DNA of 64,000 nt from contig NZ_CABVMM010000006.1 of assembly GCF_902499555.1 (NCBI RefSeq), positions 62,001-126,000 of the forward strand, given 5' to 3'. Source of the DNA: Mesonia oceanica. Its GTDB lineage: Bacteria > Bacteroidota > Bacteroidia > Flavobacteriales > Flavobacteriaceae. The translations under genes and the position numbers were made by a program. The notes beneath the pieces were generated by a model that did not search any database, had not been told where the DNA came from, and saw only the letters and a list, made by a program, of their open reading frames with translations. Numbering within the stretch: position 1 is the stretch's first letter; every line of letters begins with the position of its first letter. This document shows, one piece after another, positions 16,554-26,285 of this stretch.

Positions 16554-19500
16554 TTAAAAGGATAAGGATAAACCGACTACATACTTAGAAGAAAGTGGGT
16601 ATTTTCCTATATCTAAACCGTTGTTTCCTACTTCAGGATCCATCCCTTCATAATCGGTAATGGTAAAAATATTATCGGCAGATACGTAGATACGCAAGGA
16701 AGAGCCTTCAAAAATACGGTTCATTGCTGTTTTAGGAAGTGTATAACCTAAGGTCACGTTTTTTAAACGTAAGTAAGAGGCATTTTCTAGGTACCAAGTA
16801 GAGTTTGTCCCAAAATTAGAGTTATCATCACTAGTTGCTAATCTTGGAATAGCTGAACCTGTGTTTTCAGGACTCCAAGCGCCTAAAACGCGGTTATCCA
16901 AATTGTAGCCTTGTAATGAAGCATTGTAAGTAGAATATTTATAAGCATTAAAAGCTTTTACTCCAGCTACTCCTTGAAATAACGTATTTAAATCCCAGTT
17001 TTTGTAGTTAAAATTAAAACCGAAACTATACGTGAAGTCCGGTAAATAACTTCCTGAAAATTTACGGTCTTCACTGTTAATTTTCCCATCGTTATTTACA
17101 TCTTCGAATTTTAAATCTCCCGCTTGTGCATTGGGTTGAATTAAATTCCCGTTATGTGTATAAGCTTCGACCTCTTCTTGAGATTGAAAAATCCCTTGTG
17201 CAGGCACTAAGTAATAAGAGTATAAATTTTCTCCTACGGCAGAACGAAAAGGTCTTAAAACCCCTCTCACCTGATCGCTGTGTTGAATATAATCAATCCC
17301 GGCACTATTATAGCCGTCTAGGTTAACTAATTCATTATCGATATGACTTACATTTCCAAAGATATTGTAACTAAAATCTTCTACAGATCCCGCATAAGAA
17401 AGCGCTAATTCCCAACCGGTATTTTTCACTTCTCCTCCATTTACATCAGCTGCTGCTGTACCTTGGTGTAAATCTGCAAGTCCCGGAATAATCATCCCCT
17501 TCGTAGTTTTAGAGAAATAATCTGCTGTTAAGCTAAGTTTATTATTAAATAAACTGGCATCTAAACCTAAATCGAACGATTCTGAAGTTTCCCATTTTAG
17601 ATTAGGGTTTGACTGTCTTTCTACGTACAAGCCATTGGCATCGTTGGTCCCTTCTTCTCCAAGAACCGCTATGCTATTGGCTAAGGGAACATCGAAAGAA
17701 TAATAACCTACGGTTTGAATATTGCCTATTTCACCCCAGGAAGCCCTTAACTTTAAATCGTTAATTGTATAGATGTTTTCTATACCCGGTAAATTAGATA
17801 AACGTACCGCTCCTGAAACTGAAGGGAAATAATCTGATTGATTTTCTGTAGAAAGCCTAGAAGTTTCATCCCTACGAATACTTGCCGATAGGTAATACGT
17901 TTGATCGTAATTATACATAGCTCTACCGATGGCCGAGGTTAACGCATCTTCCCATACATTGGTTTGTGTAGGCCGTAATTCTGAAGCATTACCCATATAT
18001 TGATTATAACTTTGTTCATTAGCAAAGCCTCTACCTTCTTGATAATAATACTCATAATCGGTATGTTGAGCAGAATAGATTGCTGTAAGATTGATATTAT
18101 GATTTCCAAAAGAATTTTTATAAGATAATTGGTTATCCCAAATCCAACGATTGGTATCTTCATAACTTTGATACAAGTAATTTTGAGCATTAGACCTCCC
18201 TATTTCTGGAATTCTAGGCTTAAATTGCTTGTATTTACTATCGGTTAATGCATAAGAATAATTGGTTTTAAATTTTAACCCATCGATGATATCATAATTC
18301 AAATACACATTTGGATTTAAATAATTAACCGGACTAGTAGTTGTTGGTCGCTTTAATAAAGCTACCGGGTTGTAGACATCCCCATAAGCTCCTCCAAAAT
18401 CTGATAAACGTTCTGGAACTACTCCTTGATAACTTCCATCTTCATTATATACAGAAGCTGCTGCAGGCATATAAATCGCATTAATAATGGCTCCGGAATA
18501 TCCGCTGTTGGTATTGGTCCCTACGGCTTCTGTTTTAGAAAAGTAAATATTTTCTCCAATACTAATCTTATCAGTCAAATTATAATCAGACTTTACACGA
18601 AAAGAATAACGGTCTTTACCGGTACCAATTAAAACTCCATTTACTTTATTGTAACCAAATGAAGTCATGTAATTTGCTTTTTCTGAAGCTCCGCTAATAC
18701 TCGCATTTACATTATACAAAGCTGCATCTCTAAAAATCTCATCCATCCAGTCTGTTCTGGTAACTGTACCCCATGGGTTTTGTTCCGGATCGTGAGCAGA
18801 TAACGGAGAAGCTCCTGCATTACCAGCAGCAGTATTATATACAAAGTTATTTTCTTCAGCGTTTAACGGCGTTGGTAAATTGTTTGCTGACTGAAAACCG
18901 GTATAAGTATCAATGTTGACACGCATCTTACCTGATTTTCCTTTTTTCGTTTCGATTACAATAACTCCGGAAGATGCTTGTGCTCCATAAATAGCTGCAG
19001 AAGCTGCATCTTTTAATACACTTACCGATTCAATATCATTCGGGTTAATGGGTGGACCGTAATAAGGCACACCATCAACTACCCTTAAAGGCTCTTGACC
19101 GTTTAAAGTTCCTAAACCTCTAATCGTAATTTTTGGAGATGAAGAAGGGTCTCCCCCGTCTTGGGTTACGGTGACCCCCGGTAAATTTCCTTGTAAAAAT
19201 TCTGAAAAATTAGACACCGGCCTACTTTGAATATTTTCAATATTTTTTACCGTAGCTACCGCAGAGGTTAAATCTTTTTTCTCTGAAGTACCGTAGCCTA
19301 TTAATACAATCTCGTTTAATGAGTTAACTTGTTCTACCAATTCTACCCTAAGTTGTGTATTGCCTTCATAAGCTACTTCCTGTGTAGCAAACCCCATATA
19401 ACTTACCTTTATAGTTCCTACATTTTCTTCTAAACTAAGCGTAAAATTACCGTCAAAATCGGTAAGTACTCCTTGCTGCTGTTGTTCGTTAGGTATAACA

Positions 19501-19622
19501 GTCACTCCGGGTATGGGCAACCCATCAGATTTAGAAACAACTGTACCATCTACGATGGTTTGAGCCATCACTCCTGATATACTTATCATGCATATCAGCA
19601 TAAATAGATAAATTTTTTTCAT
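16554..19622 (-). CDS. SusC/RagA-family TonB-dependent transporter (phosphatase locus)
   Basis: A signal peptide (MKKIYLFMLICMISISGVMAQ) is followed by a carboxypeptidase-like regulatory domain (IVDGTVVSKSDGLPIPGVTV...). The plug carries the SusC signature (LIGYGTSEKKDLTSAVATV; GLGTLNGQEPLRVVDGVPY; SVLKDAASAAIYGAQASSGVIVIETKKG), and a long beta-barrel ends YVVGLSLSF. It imports substrates larger than porins allow, powered by TonB. At 1022 residues it is of normal length. It is the first gene of the operon that continues into susD and the phosphatase. The regulator gene ends 179 bp upstream in the same orientation. Confidence 0.95.
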   Translation of the reverse strand: MKKIYLFMLICMISISGVMAQTIVDGTVVSKSDGLPIPGVTVIPNEQQQQGVLTDFDGNFTLSLEENVGTIKVSYMGFATQEVAYEGNTQLRVELVEQVNSLNEIVLIGYGTSEKKDLTSAVATVKNIENIQSRPVSNFSEFLQGNLPGVTVTQDGGDPSSSPKITIRGLGTLNGQEPLRVVDGVPYYGPPINPNDIESVSVLKDAASAAIYGAQASSGVIVIETKKGKSGKMRVNIDTYTGFQSANNLPTPLNAEENNFVYNTAAGNAGASPLSAHDPEQNPWGTVTRTDWMDEIFRDAALYNVNASISGASEKANYMTSFGYNKVNGVLIGTGKDRYSFRVKSDYNLTDKISIGENIYFSKTEAVGTNTNSGYSGAIINAIYMPAAASVYNEDGSYQGVVPERLSDFGGAYGDVYNPVALLKRPTTTSPVNYLNPNVYLNYDIIDGLKFKTNYSYALTDSKYKQFKPRIPEIGRSNAQNYLYQSYEDTNRWIWDNQLSYKNSFGNHNINLTAIYSAQHTDYEYYYQEGRGFANEQSYNQYMGNASELRPTQTNVWEDALTSAIGRAMYNYDQTYYLSASIRRDETSRLSTENQSDYFPSVSGAVRLSNLPGIENIYTINDLKLRASWGEIGNIQTVGYYSFDVPLANSIAVLGEEGTNDANGLYVERQSNPNLKWETSESFDLGLDASLFNNKLSLTADYFSKTTKGMIIPGLADLHQGTAAADVNGGEVKNTGWELALSYAGSVEDFSYNIFGNVSHIDNELVNLDGYNSAGIDYIQHSDQVRGVLRPFRSAVGENLYSYYLVPAQGIFQSQEEVEAYTHNGNLIQPNAQAGDLKFEDVNNDGKINSEDRKFSGSYLPDFTYSFGFNFNYKNWDLNTLFQGVAGVKAFNAYKYSTYNASLQGYNLDNRVLGAWSPENTGSAIPRLATSDDNSNFGTNSTWYLENASYLRLKNVTLGYTLPKTAMNRIFEGSSLRIYVSADNIFTITDYEGMDPEVGNNGLDIGKYPLSSKYVVGLSLSF

Positions 19623-19801
19623 TTAATTAAAAGGTTTTGTTTTGCTGCTAAACTAGATTGAATGGCAGGTTATAGGGTAGATTTTTGTTTCAAAAAAGTG
19701 TAGTATTGATGCAAAATACGCCTCTTTTTTAACGTAATACTTGCATTTTAGTTTCAGTAACATTGGGATAACACTAAGCTATTCCCGTGTTAACATGATG
19801 C

Positions 19802-22800
19802 CTATTTATTTTGCTTCATTTTGTAGCTTTTAGGACTAGACCCATAATGCTTTTTAAACATTCTAGAGAAGTATTTAGGATCTTTAAAACCACATTCAAA
19901 ACTAATTTCAGAAATATTTAAACTGCCTTGAACTAATAATTCTTTCGCCTTTTGGAGCCGTAAATTAATAATGACATCTGAAGGGGATTGTTGGAGCACC
20001 TCTTTAAAAACGCGGTAACATTTAGTACGTGAAATTTCTAAAGTAGAAATAAGCTTATCTACATTAAAATCAGGGTTACTTATTTCTTGTCTTATGATTT
20101 CTAAGGCTTGTTTTACTAACTTTTGATGAGGATTAATTAAACTCTTCGATTGTGTGGCAGAAGCTAAAAAATCTATCACCTCATTTGAGGCTTTTTGAGG
20201 TTGCTGCGAAATAAGAAAGGAGATTTTTTTCTGCAGAAAATTTTTATGAATAGGCAAATAAATCACACTATTTACTCCATAATCTAAAACTAGTTCTTCA
20301 ATATGAAGGTCTATTTGTTCTGCAATATAAACGCTAGGCAAATGTTTTATACCCGTCTGAGTAATGACTTGCACAAATTCTGAACTTAGTCTGGCATTGT
20401 AAATCACCAGCGCCTTTACGTTTATTTGTTGTACGGCCGAAGCTAAGGCTTTCACCTCGTGTTCAAAGACAAGCTGTTCCGGCATTCCTTGTAACAGGTA
20501 ATTTACAGGTTGCATTTCTTCTTCTTCACAAAATACCAAGATAGAAGCTTGGTGTTTTACTTCTTTATTTTCTAAATGCTTCAATTGTACTACCCCAGAA
20601 CGCTTTGCTACTTCTTTTACATTCACCACTGGAAGATGAATCGTGAATTGAAATGCAGATTCATTATTAACGATTTTTCCTCCTAAGTCTTTCATTAACG
20701 TATGTGCAGCCTTATAATAAGGACTGTATTGAGTAATATTTTCCCATTGATTTTTTAATAATGAAGAAGAACTACTCACACTAAGTTTAATTTCTTGAGT
20801 TTCTAAACAGGCAGAAATCGTTAAGGAAGCATTTGCCTCTACATATTTTATTAATTCGTTGCTTAAATATTGAAAAAGCAACTTTATTCGAAGAACATCC
20901 ACCGCAATTAAATCTGATTCGGTAAGAATATCGAAACTTAAGGTTAATTGACAAACGATACTTTGATTTTGTAATTGCTCATATATTTTTGTGATAAGCG
21001 TTTTAAAATGAATTTGGGAAGAGATTACTTCTCCCAATTCTGAAACCTGATCTAGGTAATCCCATTCTGAGATTTTATTTACTAATTTGATCAAGGCTTC
21101 ATTAATAAGTTGTTTTTGGGAAGATGGTGGCAATTCACCTACATGGGTTAACAAGCCCGATAGTTTTGGCTTAAAACTATTTAGTACAAAGGTTTTAAAC
21201 TTATCGACCTCAAAGTCACTATTTTTTAATTGATGATGCAAGGCTAAGACCTCTTCTTTTTGGGCATTTAATTGTTGGTTTCGCTCTTCCATAGCTTGAT
21301 TGGCTTCAAGTAAAGCTAATTTTTGAGTCTCAATCACCGCAGTACGCTCCTTTATTTTTGCTTCCATCTGCGCTTGAATTTGTTTTGACCTTATCTGTTT
21401 ACGGATCATCAGCATTGCAATAATTGAAAAAACTAAAACAATAGCGATAAAATAAAACACCGTGGTTTTGTAAAATGGAGCTTTAATTTCTACCTGTAAT
21501 AGCTCATTAACCTCTCCATTTTCACTACCCATCTTGGTAAGAAGTGTATAATTTCCGGCAGCTAAATTTTTATACATGATTTTCTGACCTTGATAGGCTG
21601 ACCAGTGATCTTCCAAACCTTTTAAGCGGTATTCTATTTTAGGGGTTACTCCTGAAAAATGAACTGGCGTAATCGACACGGTAAAGGTGTTATCTTGAAA
21701 AGATTTTGAGATGTGTTTAGAGAAAGATTCTTTACCGTCTACGGTAACATGCAATTTAGGTTTTTGCATTTTATATTGATACGCATCGGGCTGTAAGTAA
21801 CTAAGTCCGCTAATCCCTCCAAAAAACAACATCCCTTTTACATCTTGGTAAACAGCACCTTCAGAGAATTCTTCTCCTTGCCAACCTTGATCTTTAGGCA
21901 ACTTGTTTACCAAGTAATTTTCTTTATTGACGGTGGCAATCCCTTTGGTGGTACTTATCCAAATTTTTTTGTTGTTTTCTAGAAGCCCATACACCATATG
22001 ACTGGGCAAACCATCTTCTTCGGTTAGGTTTTTTATCACTCCTTTTTGAGGATGATACACACTAACCCCTCCTAAAGTGGCAATCCAATAATTACCGGTT
22101 TGTTTATCAAAATAAAGTTTATAGATACTGTTTCCTGAAATACCGTTTGCGAGGGTAAGTTGTTTTAAAATCCCTTGCTTTTCTGTAAAAAAAAGAACGC
22201 CTTGTTCTTCAGTAGCTAAAACCAGCGTATCTTTATGCTTAATTACGTGCCTAATATGATAATTGTTCAATTTGTCTTGGTGCTCAAAACGCTCAAAGGC
22301 ATTCGAAGTTAAATTTAACTTGCCAAGACCTCCCCAGCACGCAATCCATAAGGTTGAATGATCTTCGGCAAAGGCATAATTTCTATTATTAGGAAAATTA
22401 GGAGTTTTTTCGGCATTAATAAGTTGGTAATCGTTCCCGGTAATTTTTATAAGTCCATTATAAGTTCCTACCCAAAGGGTTCCCTTACTATCGGTATACA
22501 TGCTTCTAATACGATTCCAATCGGGGTATTCATTGGCCTCTTCAATCTCAAAAGGTAAAAAACATTGCGTTGCTTCGCTATAGTAAAAAATTCCTTTGGT
22601 ATAGTAGCCTAACCAAATATTGCTTTTATTGTCTTTGGTGATCGCCCGAATGGTTTCGTTAGGTAAATGGGGGAATTTTACCGGGTGCGGAATAATGGTA
22701 GTAATCTGCTCTGAACCTGTATAGGCCATACTTATACCGCCATCTTTGTGCGCTAACCAAATATTGCCAAACTCGTCTTGGTAAATTTTTTCGATTTCAT

Positions 22801-23497
22801 TACTGGTAAAACTATAAGGTGAATAGACATCATGGGTATAATGCTCAATAATTTCATTATGAACATTTTGCGGCGTATTAGGAATAATGTATAAACCGTT
22901 GCGGCGGGTAGCATACCAAATATTACCTGCATTATCCTTTAAAACATCATTGATAATAAGCTGTGGATAATTTTGTAGCAAAAAGCTTTTTAATACCTCT
23001 AACTCATTAGTAATTACAACACGTTCTTTGTCGATTGCTAAAAACTCACCTTCGTTAAAGCTAAACCATTTTTGAGCTATGCTTACAGCTATCTCTCCTG
23101 TATTCGTTAAAGCTAGGGCTTGGGGTTGCTGCTGAAAATGAAATTGCTGAAATTTATCATCTCCTAAATAACGAGCTATACTTTTATTATCGGTAAGTAC
23201 CCAAATGGTATTGTGGTGATCTTTTATAAGAGCAGAAATTATATTTCCGGAAAGACTGGTAGAGTCTTGCACTTCATGCTTATAAACTTTAATGGTATTC
23301 CCGTCATAAACATTAAGACCATCCCAAGTGGCGATCCATAAGCGACCGTATTTGTCGCTTACCATATCTTTTACAGAGTTATTGGAAAGTCCTTCTTTTG
23401 TAGTAAAAGATTTAAACTTTAATTGTTGAGCCAAAACCAATTGACCCAACAACAAAATGAAAAGAACACTAGTATGTTTTGGTGGGGTTTTCATCAA
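19802..23497 (-). CDS. HTCS-like regulator with degenerate histidine kinase and receiver domains
   Basis: A signal peptide (to about 24) is followed by many propeller repeats (SNNSVKDMVSDKYGRLWIAT, NIWYATRRNGLYII, NIWLAHKDGG), a Y_Y_Y domain (about 600-680), one membrane helix (about 682-702), a coiled coil, then the kinase, receiver and AraC regions. The AraC HTH (about 1122-1231; ISNPDFNVDKLISTLEISRTKCYRVFKEV, ISEISFECGFKDPKYFSRMFKKHYG) is intact. The H-box reads NSFKPKLSGLL, with no His where SHELRTPL is expected. The ATP lid DxGxG is absent. The receiver lacks the phosphorylatable Asp (ALVIYNARLSSEF). It probably controls the susCD-phosphatase operon just downstream. Signalling must differ from ordinary HTCS. 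Confidence 0.88.
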   Translation of the reverse strand: MMKTPPKHTSVLFILLLGQLVLAQQLKFKSFTTKEGLSNNSVKDMVSDKYGRLWIATWDGLNVYDGNTIKVYKHEVQDSTSLSGNIISALIKDHHNTIWVLTDNKSIARYLGDDKFQQFHFQQQPQALALTNTGEIAVSIAQKWFSFNEGEFLAIDKERVVITNELEVLKSFLLQNYPQLIINDVLKDNAGNIWYATRRNGLYIIPNTPQNVHNEIIEHYTHDVYSPYSFTSNEIEKIYQDEFGNIWLAHKDGGISMAYTGSEQITTIIPHPVKFPHLPNETIRAITKDNKSNIWLGYYTKGIFYYSEATQCFLPFEIEEANEYPDWNRIRSMYTDSKGTLWVGTYNGLIKITGNDYQLINAEKTPNFPNNRNYAFAEDHSTLWIACWGGLGKLNLTSNAFERFEHQDKLNNYHIRHVIKHKDTLVLATEEQGVLFFTEKQGILKQLTLANGISGNSIYKLYFDKQTGNYWIATLGGVSVYHPQKGVIKNLTEEDGLPSHMVYGLLENNKKIWISTTKGIATVNKENYLVNKLPKDQGWQGEEFSEGAVYQDVKGMLFFGGISGLSYLQPDAYQYKMQKPKLHVTVDGKESFSKHISKSFQDNTFTVSITPVHFSGVTPKIEYRLKGLEDHWSAYQGQKIMYKNLAAGNYTLLTKMGSENGEVNELLQVEIKAPFYKTTVFYFIAIVLVFSIIAMLMIRKQIRSKQIQAQMEAKIKERTAVIETQKLALLEANQAMEERNQQLNAQKEEVLALHHQLKNSDFEVDKFKTFVLNSFKPKLSGLLTHVGELPPSSQKQLINEALIKLVNKISEWDYLDQVSELGEVISSQIHFKTLITKIYEQLQNQSIVCQLTLSFDILTESDLIAVDVLRIKLLFQYLSNELIKYVEANASLTISACLETQEIKLSVSSSSSLLKNQWENITQYSPYYKAAHTLMKDLGGKIVNNESAFQFTIHLPVVNVKEVAKRSGVVQLKHLENKEVKHQASILVFCEEEEMQPVNYLLQGMPEQLVFEHEVKALASAVQQINVKALVIYNARLSSEFVQVITQTGIKHLPSVYIAEQIDLHIEELVLDYGVNSVIYLPIHKNFLQKKISFLISQQPQKASNEVIDFLASATQSKSLINPHQKLVKQALEIIRQEISNPDFNVDKLISTLEISRTKCYRVFKEVLQQSPSDVIINLRLQKAKELLVQGSLNISEISFECGFKDPKYFSRMFKKHYGSSPKSYKMKQNK

Positions 23498-23592
23498 CCC
23501 ACGAAATTAACATCTAGCTCTATTTAGAAGTTACCTCAACATTAACAAACTTAGCTTTTGTGTTATGAAACATTGCTAAATTATAAAAACAT

Positions 23593-24156
23593 CTATGCTG
23601 TCTCATTAGCTACCAAAGCATCTTCATTAGCCAAGGCTTCGTCTTCCTTCTGCTGAAAAGGAACAGAATCTTTTAAACGAATAAATTCTTCTGCTCGCTC
23701 CATATCTTCTTCTTCGCCGGTGAAATATGGAAATACATCCATAATCGGAGATTCGGAAATAGCCGGAATACTATATTCGCCCATCGTATCCCGCATCACA
23801 TGGGTGGTATTTTCAAAAGCTTCTTTAACGTCATTGGCCTGTACCAATAGGTATTGATTGGTTTTCCGCTCTTTACCGCTTTCTTGATCATAGGCAATAA
23901 GCGACACTTTTGCTTTGAACCATCGGTCGGCCAATTCAAAAGGATGAATCTCGGCATAATTGGCCACCTTGATATTGGTAATCAAAAGCTCTTCTCCTTC
24001 ACTGAGGTAAACCGACATTTCTTCGGTAATACGTTTTTCGGCTTCGGTGTAGGAAATCGCATCAACCAAAAAAGGTTCGGTCTTTACTTTTCGGGCTCCG
24101 GAAGCCTCATCGGTTTTTCTATATTTTACTTTACATTCATACCAAGTAGCACTCAT
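23593..24156 (-). CDS. DUF4494 family protein
   Basis: This 187-residue cytoplasmic protein has the repeated pattern WYECKVKYRK... and WFKAKVSLIAYDQESGKERKTNQYLLVQA, typical of DUF4494, a family common in Bacteroidota. The function is unknown. The C-terminal tail is acidic and low in complexity (QQKEDEALANEDALVANETA). It lies 95 bp downstream of the start of the HTCS-like gene on the same strand and is followed by repeats, so it is probably transcribed alone. Confidence 0.85.
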   Translation of the reverse strand: MSATWYECKVKYRKTDEASGARKVKTEPFLVDAISYTEAEKRITEEMSVYLSEGEELLITNIKVANYAEIHPFELADRWFKAKVSLIAYDQESGKERKTNQYLLVQANDVKEAFENTTHVMRDTMGEYSIPAISESPIMDVFPYFTGEEEDMERAEEFIRLKDSVPFQQKEDEALANEDALVANETA

Positions 24157-24340
24157 ATCTTTTATTTTTTAAAGCGCCAAAAATAAAGTTTCAATCCTTC
24201 CCCACAAGAGCGCAAAAGCAATAGATATCCACAATCGGAAAGCTGATTCTTTAATTTTCTAAGACTAAGCGGGTTAAACAGAACATAAAATTTATAACTC
24301 CCCTTGAACCGATTGAAATGATAATTAAAAAGAAACAGGA

Positions 24341-25010
24341 AGTAATTTTATAAAAGCGATAGCGAGGGTAAAATTGTATCAAGTTCAGTTAGCATTCAGC
24401 ATTAAGCATTAAGTATTCTGTATTCAGTATTCAGTATTCTGTAAGCTAGACAAAGAAAACAAGAAGCAGATTGTTGAAAATGTCATTTCGAGTGATTTTA
24501 CAAAAGCAATAGCGAGGAAAAATTTTATCAAGTTCAGTTGACAATATACATTATTCAATATTCAGTATACAATTCAGCATTCAGCATTAAGTATTCTGTA
24601 TTCTGTATTCTGTATTCTGTATTCTGTATTCTGTAAGCTAGACAAAGAAAACAAGAAGCAGATTGTTGAAAATGTCATTTGGAGTGATTTTACAAAAGCA
24701 ATAGCGAGGAAAAATTTTATCGAGTTCAGTTGACAATATACATTATTCAATATTCAGTATACAATTCAGCATTTAGCATTCATCATTCAGCGTTCAGCGT
24801 TCAGCATTAAGTATTCTGTATTCTGTATTCTGTAAGCTAGACAAAGAAAACAAGAAGCAGATTGTTGAAAATGTCATTTGGAGTGATTTTACAAAAGCAA
24901 TAGCGAGGAAAAATTTTATCGAGTTCAGTTGACAATATACATTATTCAATATTCAGTATACAATTCAGCGTTCAGCGTTCAGTATACATTATACATTATT
25001 CAGTATACAA
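24341..25010 (+). repeat. Tandem block of about 190-bp repeats with embedded heptamers
   Basis: Three nearly identical units begin with GTAAGCTAGACAAAGAAAAC at 24441, 24633 and 24832 (spacing 192 and 199 bp), with a diverged partial copy before them from 24341. Each unit contains a sequence related to the dispersed hairpin repeat (TTTCGAGTGATTTTAC...GCAATAGCGAGG) and a run of 7-mers of the type ATTCTGT/ATTCAGT whose number differs between units. No gene lies between 24157 and 25156. Confidence 0.85.
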
Positions 25011-25112
25011 TAGATAGTATTTTCAAGTTCGAGTTCAACTTCCATAGAGCTTGTTAAAGATTTTGTAAAACTACTCTCCACTAAATTATATTATTTAAGT
25101 ACTTTTACTGCG

Positions 25113-25139
25113 AATCATGTAAATGATTTATTAATTTTA
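25113..25139 (+). promoter_or_regulatory. Promoter and likely autoregulatory operator of the GntR gene
   Basis: The perfect palindrome AATCAT-GTAA-ATGATT (25113-25128) ends 3 bp before a -7-like TAATTTTA (25132-25139), which lies 17 bp before the ATG. The position between -33 and -7 fits repression. It does not resemble the five-copy operator. Confidence 0.45.
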
Positions 25140-25156
25140 TAAAAATACCCCTAGAA

Positions 25157-26203
25157 ATGCTACAAACCCTAAATATCCAAATTAACGAGCAATCCCGTGT
25201 TCCTAAGTATAAACAGATTGTTGACTCTATAATTGCCGATATTTCTAAGGGGAAAATTCAGGTAGGTGAAAAAATACCTTCGATTAATGAATTAAGTGAA
25301 TTTCTATTGCTTTCCAGGGATACGGTTGAAAAAGCTTATAAACTTTTAAAAGAGAGAAAAATCATTATTTCGGTAAAAGGCAAAGGCTACTACACCGCCA
25401 AAACCGATTTAATTTCTAAAGTGAATGTTTTCTTCTTGGTGAATAAACCCAGTACTTATAAAATGATGATTTATAATTCTTTTGTAAATACGATGGGCGT
25501 CAATGGGCACGTGAATTTATTTATTTATCACTGTGACCAAACCCTATTTAAACGTTCGTTAGAAAGAAATTTAGGAGCTTATGATTATTATGTGATTATG
25601 CCTCATTTTCGGGATGAAAACTCCAACCACGTGAGTTTTACCGACGAGGTACTATCACTACTTGAGCAAATCCCGAAAGACCAACTCATTATTCTGGATA
25701 ATACCAAACCCAATATTAAAGGGGATTATGGCTCTATATATCAAGATTTTCAAAAAGATATTTACAATGCCTTAAAAGAAGGTCTCGAAAAAATAAGAAA
25801 ATACGATAAGATTATTTTAGTCTATCCTAGAAAATCGGTGAATCCTTATCCACGTCGAATCCTCCACGGGTTCAAGCAATTTTGTATAGAGAATGACTTT
25901 GATTTTGAAGTGCTAGATGAGATCTATGATGATATGGAACTGCAAAGCAAAGATGTGTATGTGACTATTCAGGAACGGGACCTGGTCAATTTAGTACGGC
26001 AAGTACGCGCTAAAAAATTAGCATTAGGAAAAGACATCGGTATTATTTCTTATAACGAAACCCCACTGAAAGAACTTTTGGGAATCACCGTTATCAGTAC
26101 CGACTTTAAAGCCATGGGAGAATCTGCTGCGTATATGGTTTTAAAAAATAAGAAAGAAAAGGTCAAGAACGTTTTTAAGTATATTGAACGTAATTCACTT
26201 TAG
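25157..26203 (+). CDS. GntR-family regulator with LacI-type sugar-sensing domain
   Basis: Residues 1-75 are a GntR winged HTH (VPKYKQIVDSIIADISKGKIQVGEKIPSINELSEFLLLSRDTVEKAYKLLKERKIIISVKGKGYYTA). Residues 85-345 resemble a periplasmic-binding-protein/LacI effector domain (VNVFFLVNKPSTYKMMIYNSFV; YDYYVIMPHF; DIGIISYNETPLKELLGITVISTDFKAMGESAAYMVL). This combination is used in Bacteroidota for sugar-responsive regulators. It stands at the head of the glycan locus, 82 bp before the CE12 esterase. It may read the sugar released by the locus, for instance rhamnose or a catabolite. Whether it binds the five shared operators or only its own promoter cannot be decided. Confidence 0.85.
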   Translation: MLQTLNIQINEQSRVPKYKQIVDSIIADISKGKIQVGEKIPSINELSEFLLLSRDTVEKAYKLLKERKIIISVKGKGYYTAKTDLISKVNVFFLVNKPSTYKMMIYNSFVNTMGVNGHVNLFIYHCDQTLFKRSLERNLGAYDYYVIMPHFRDENSNHVSFTDEVLSLLEQIPKDQLIILDNTKPNIKGDYGSIYQDFQKDIYNALKEGLEKIRKYDKIILVYPRKSVNPYPRRILHGFKQFCIENDFDFEVLDEIYDDMELQSKDVYVTIQERDLVNLVRQVRAKKLALGKDIGIISYNETPLKELLGITVISTDFKAMGESAAYMVLKNKKEKVKNVFKYIERNSL

Positions 26204-26208
26204 AAGAA

Positions 26209-26254
26209 TCATCACAGTACAGGATACTTATTAAGTACCTACTTTATAATTTTA
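26209..26254 (+). promoter_or_regulatory. Promoter and shared PUL operator (copy 2) for CE12/GH2
   Basis: TCATCACAGTACAGGATAC (26209-26227), 19 bp, TAATTTTA (26247-26254). The left half of the motif is the most diverged of the five copies, but the conserved ACAGGATAC part and the spacing are exact. The -7 box equals that of the PL1 promoter. Confidence 0.65.
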
Positions 26255-26285
26255 GTAGCTTAAAAATAGCTAGCTATTAAATGAT

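Noticed and set aside
24341..25010. Repeats resembling a CRISPR array
   Set aside because: The units are about 190 bp, nearly identical over their whole length, and contain no unique spacers.
24950..25030. CAGTATAC sequences as further copies of the PUL operator
   Set aside because: They belong to the tandem heptamer repeats, lack the ACAGGATA core, and have no -7 box at 19 bp.
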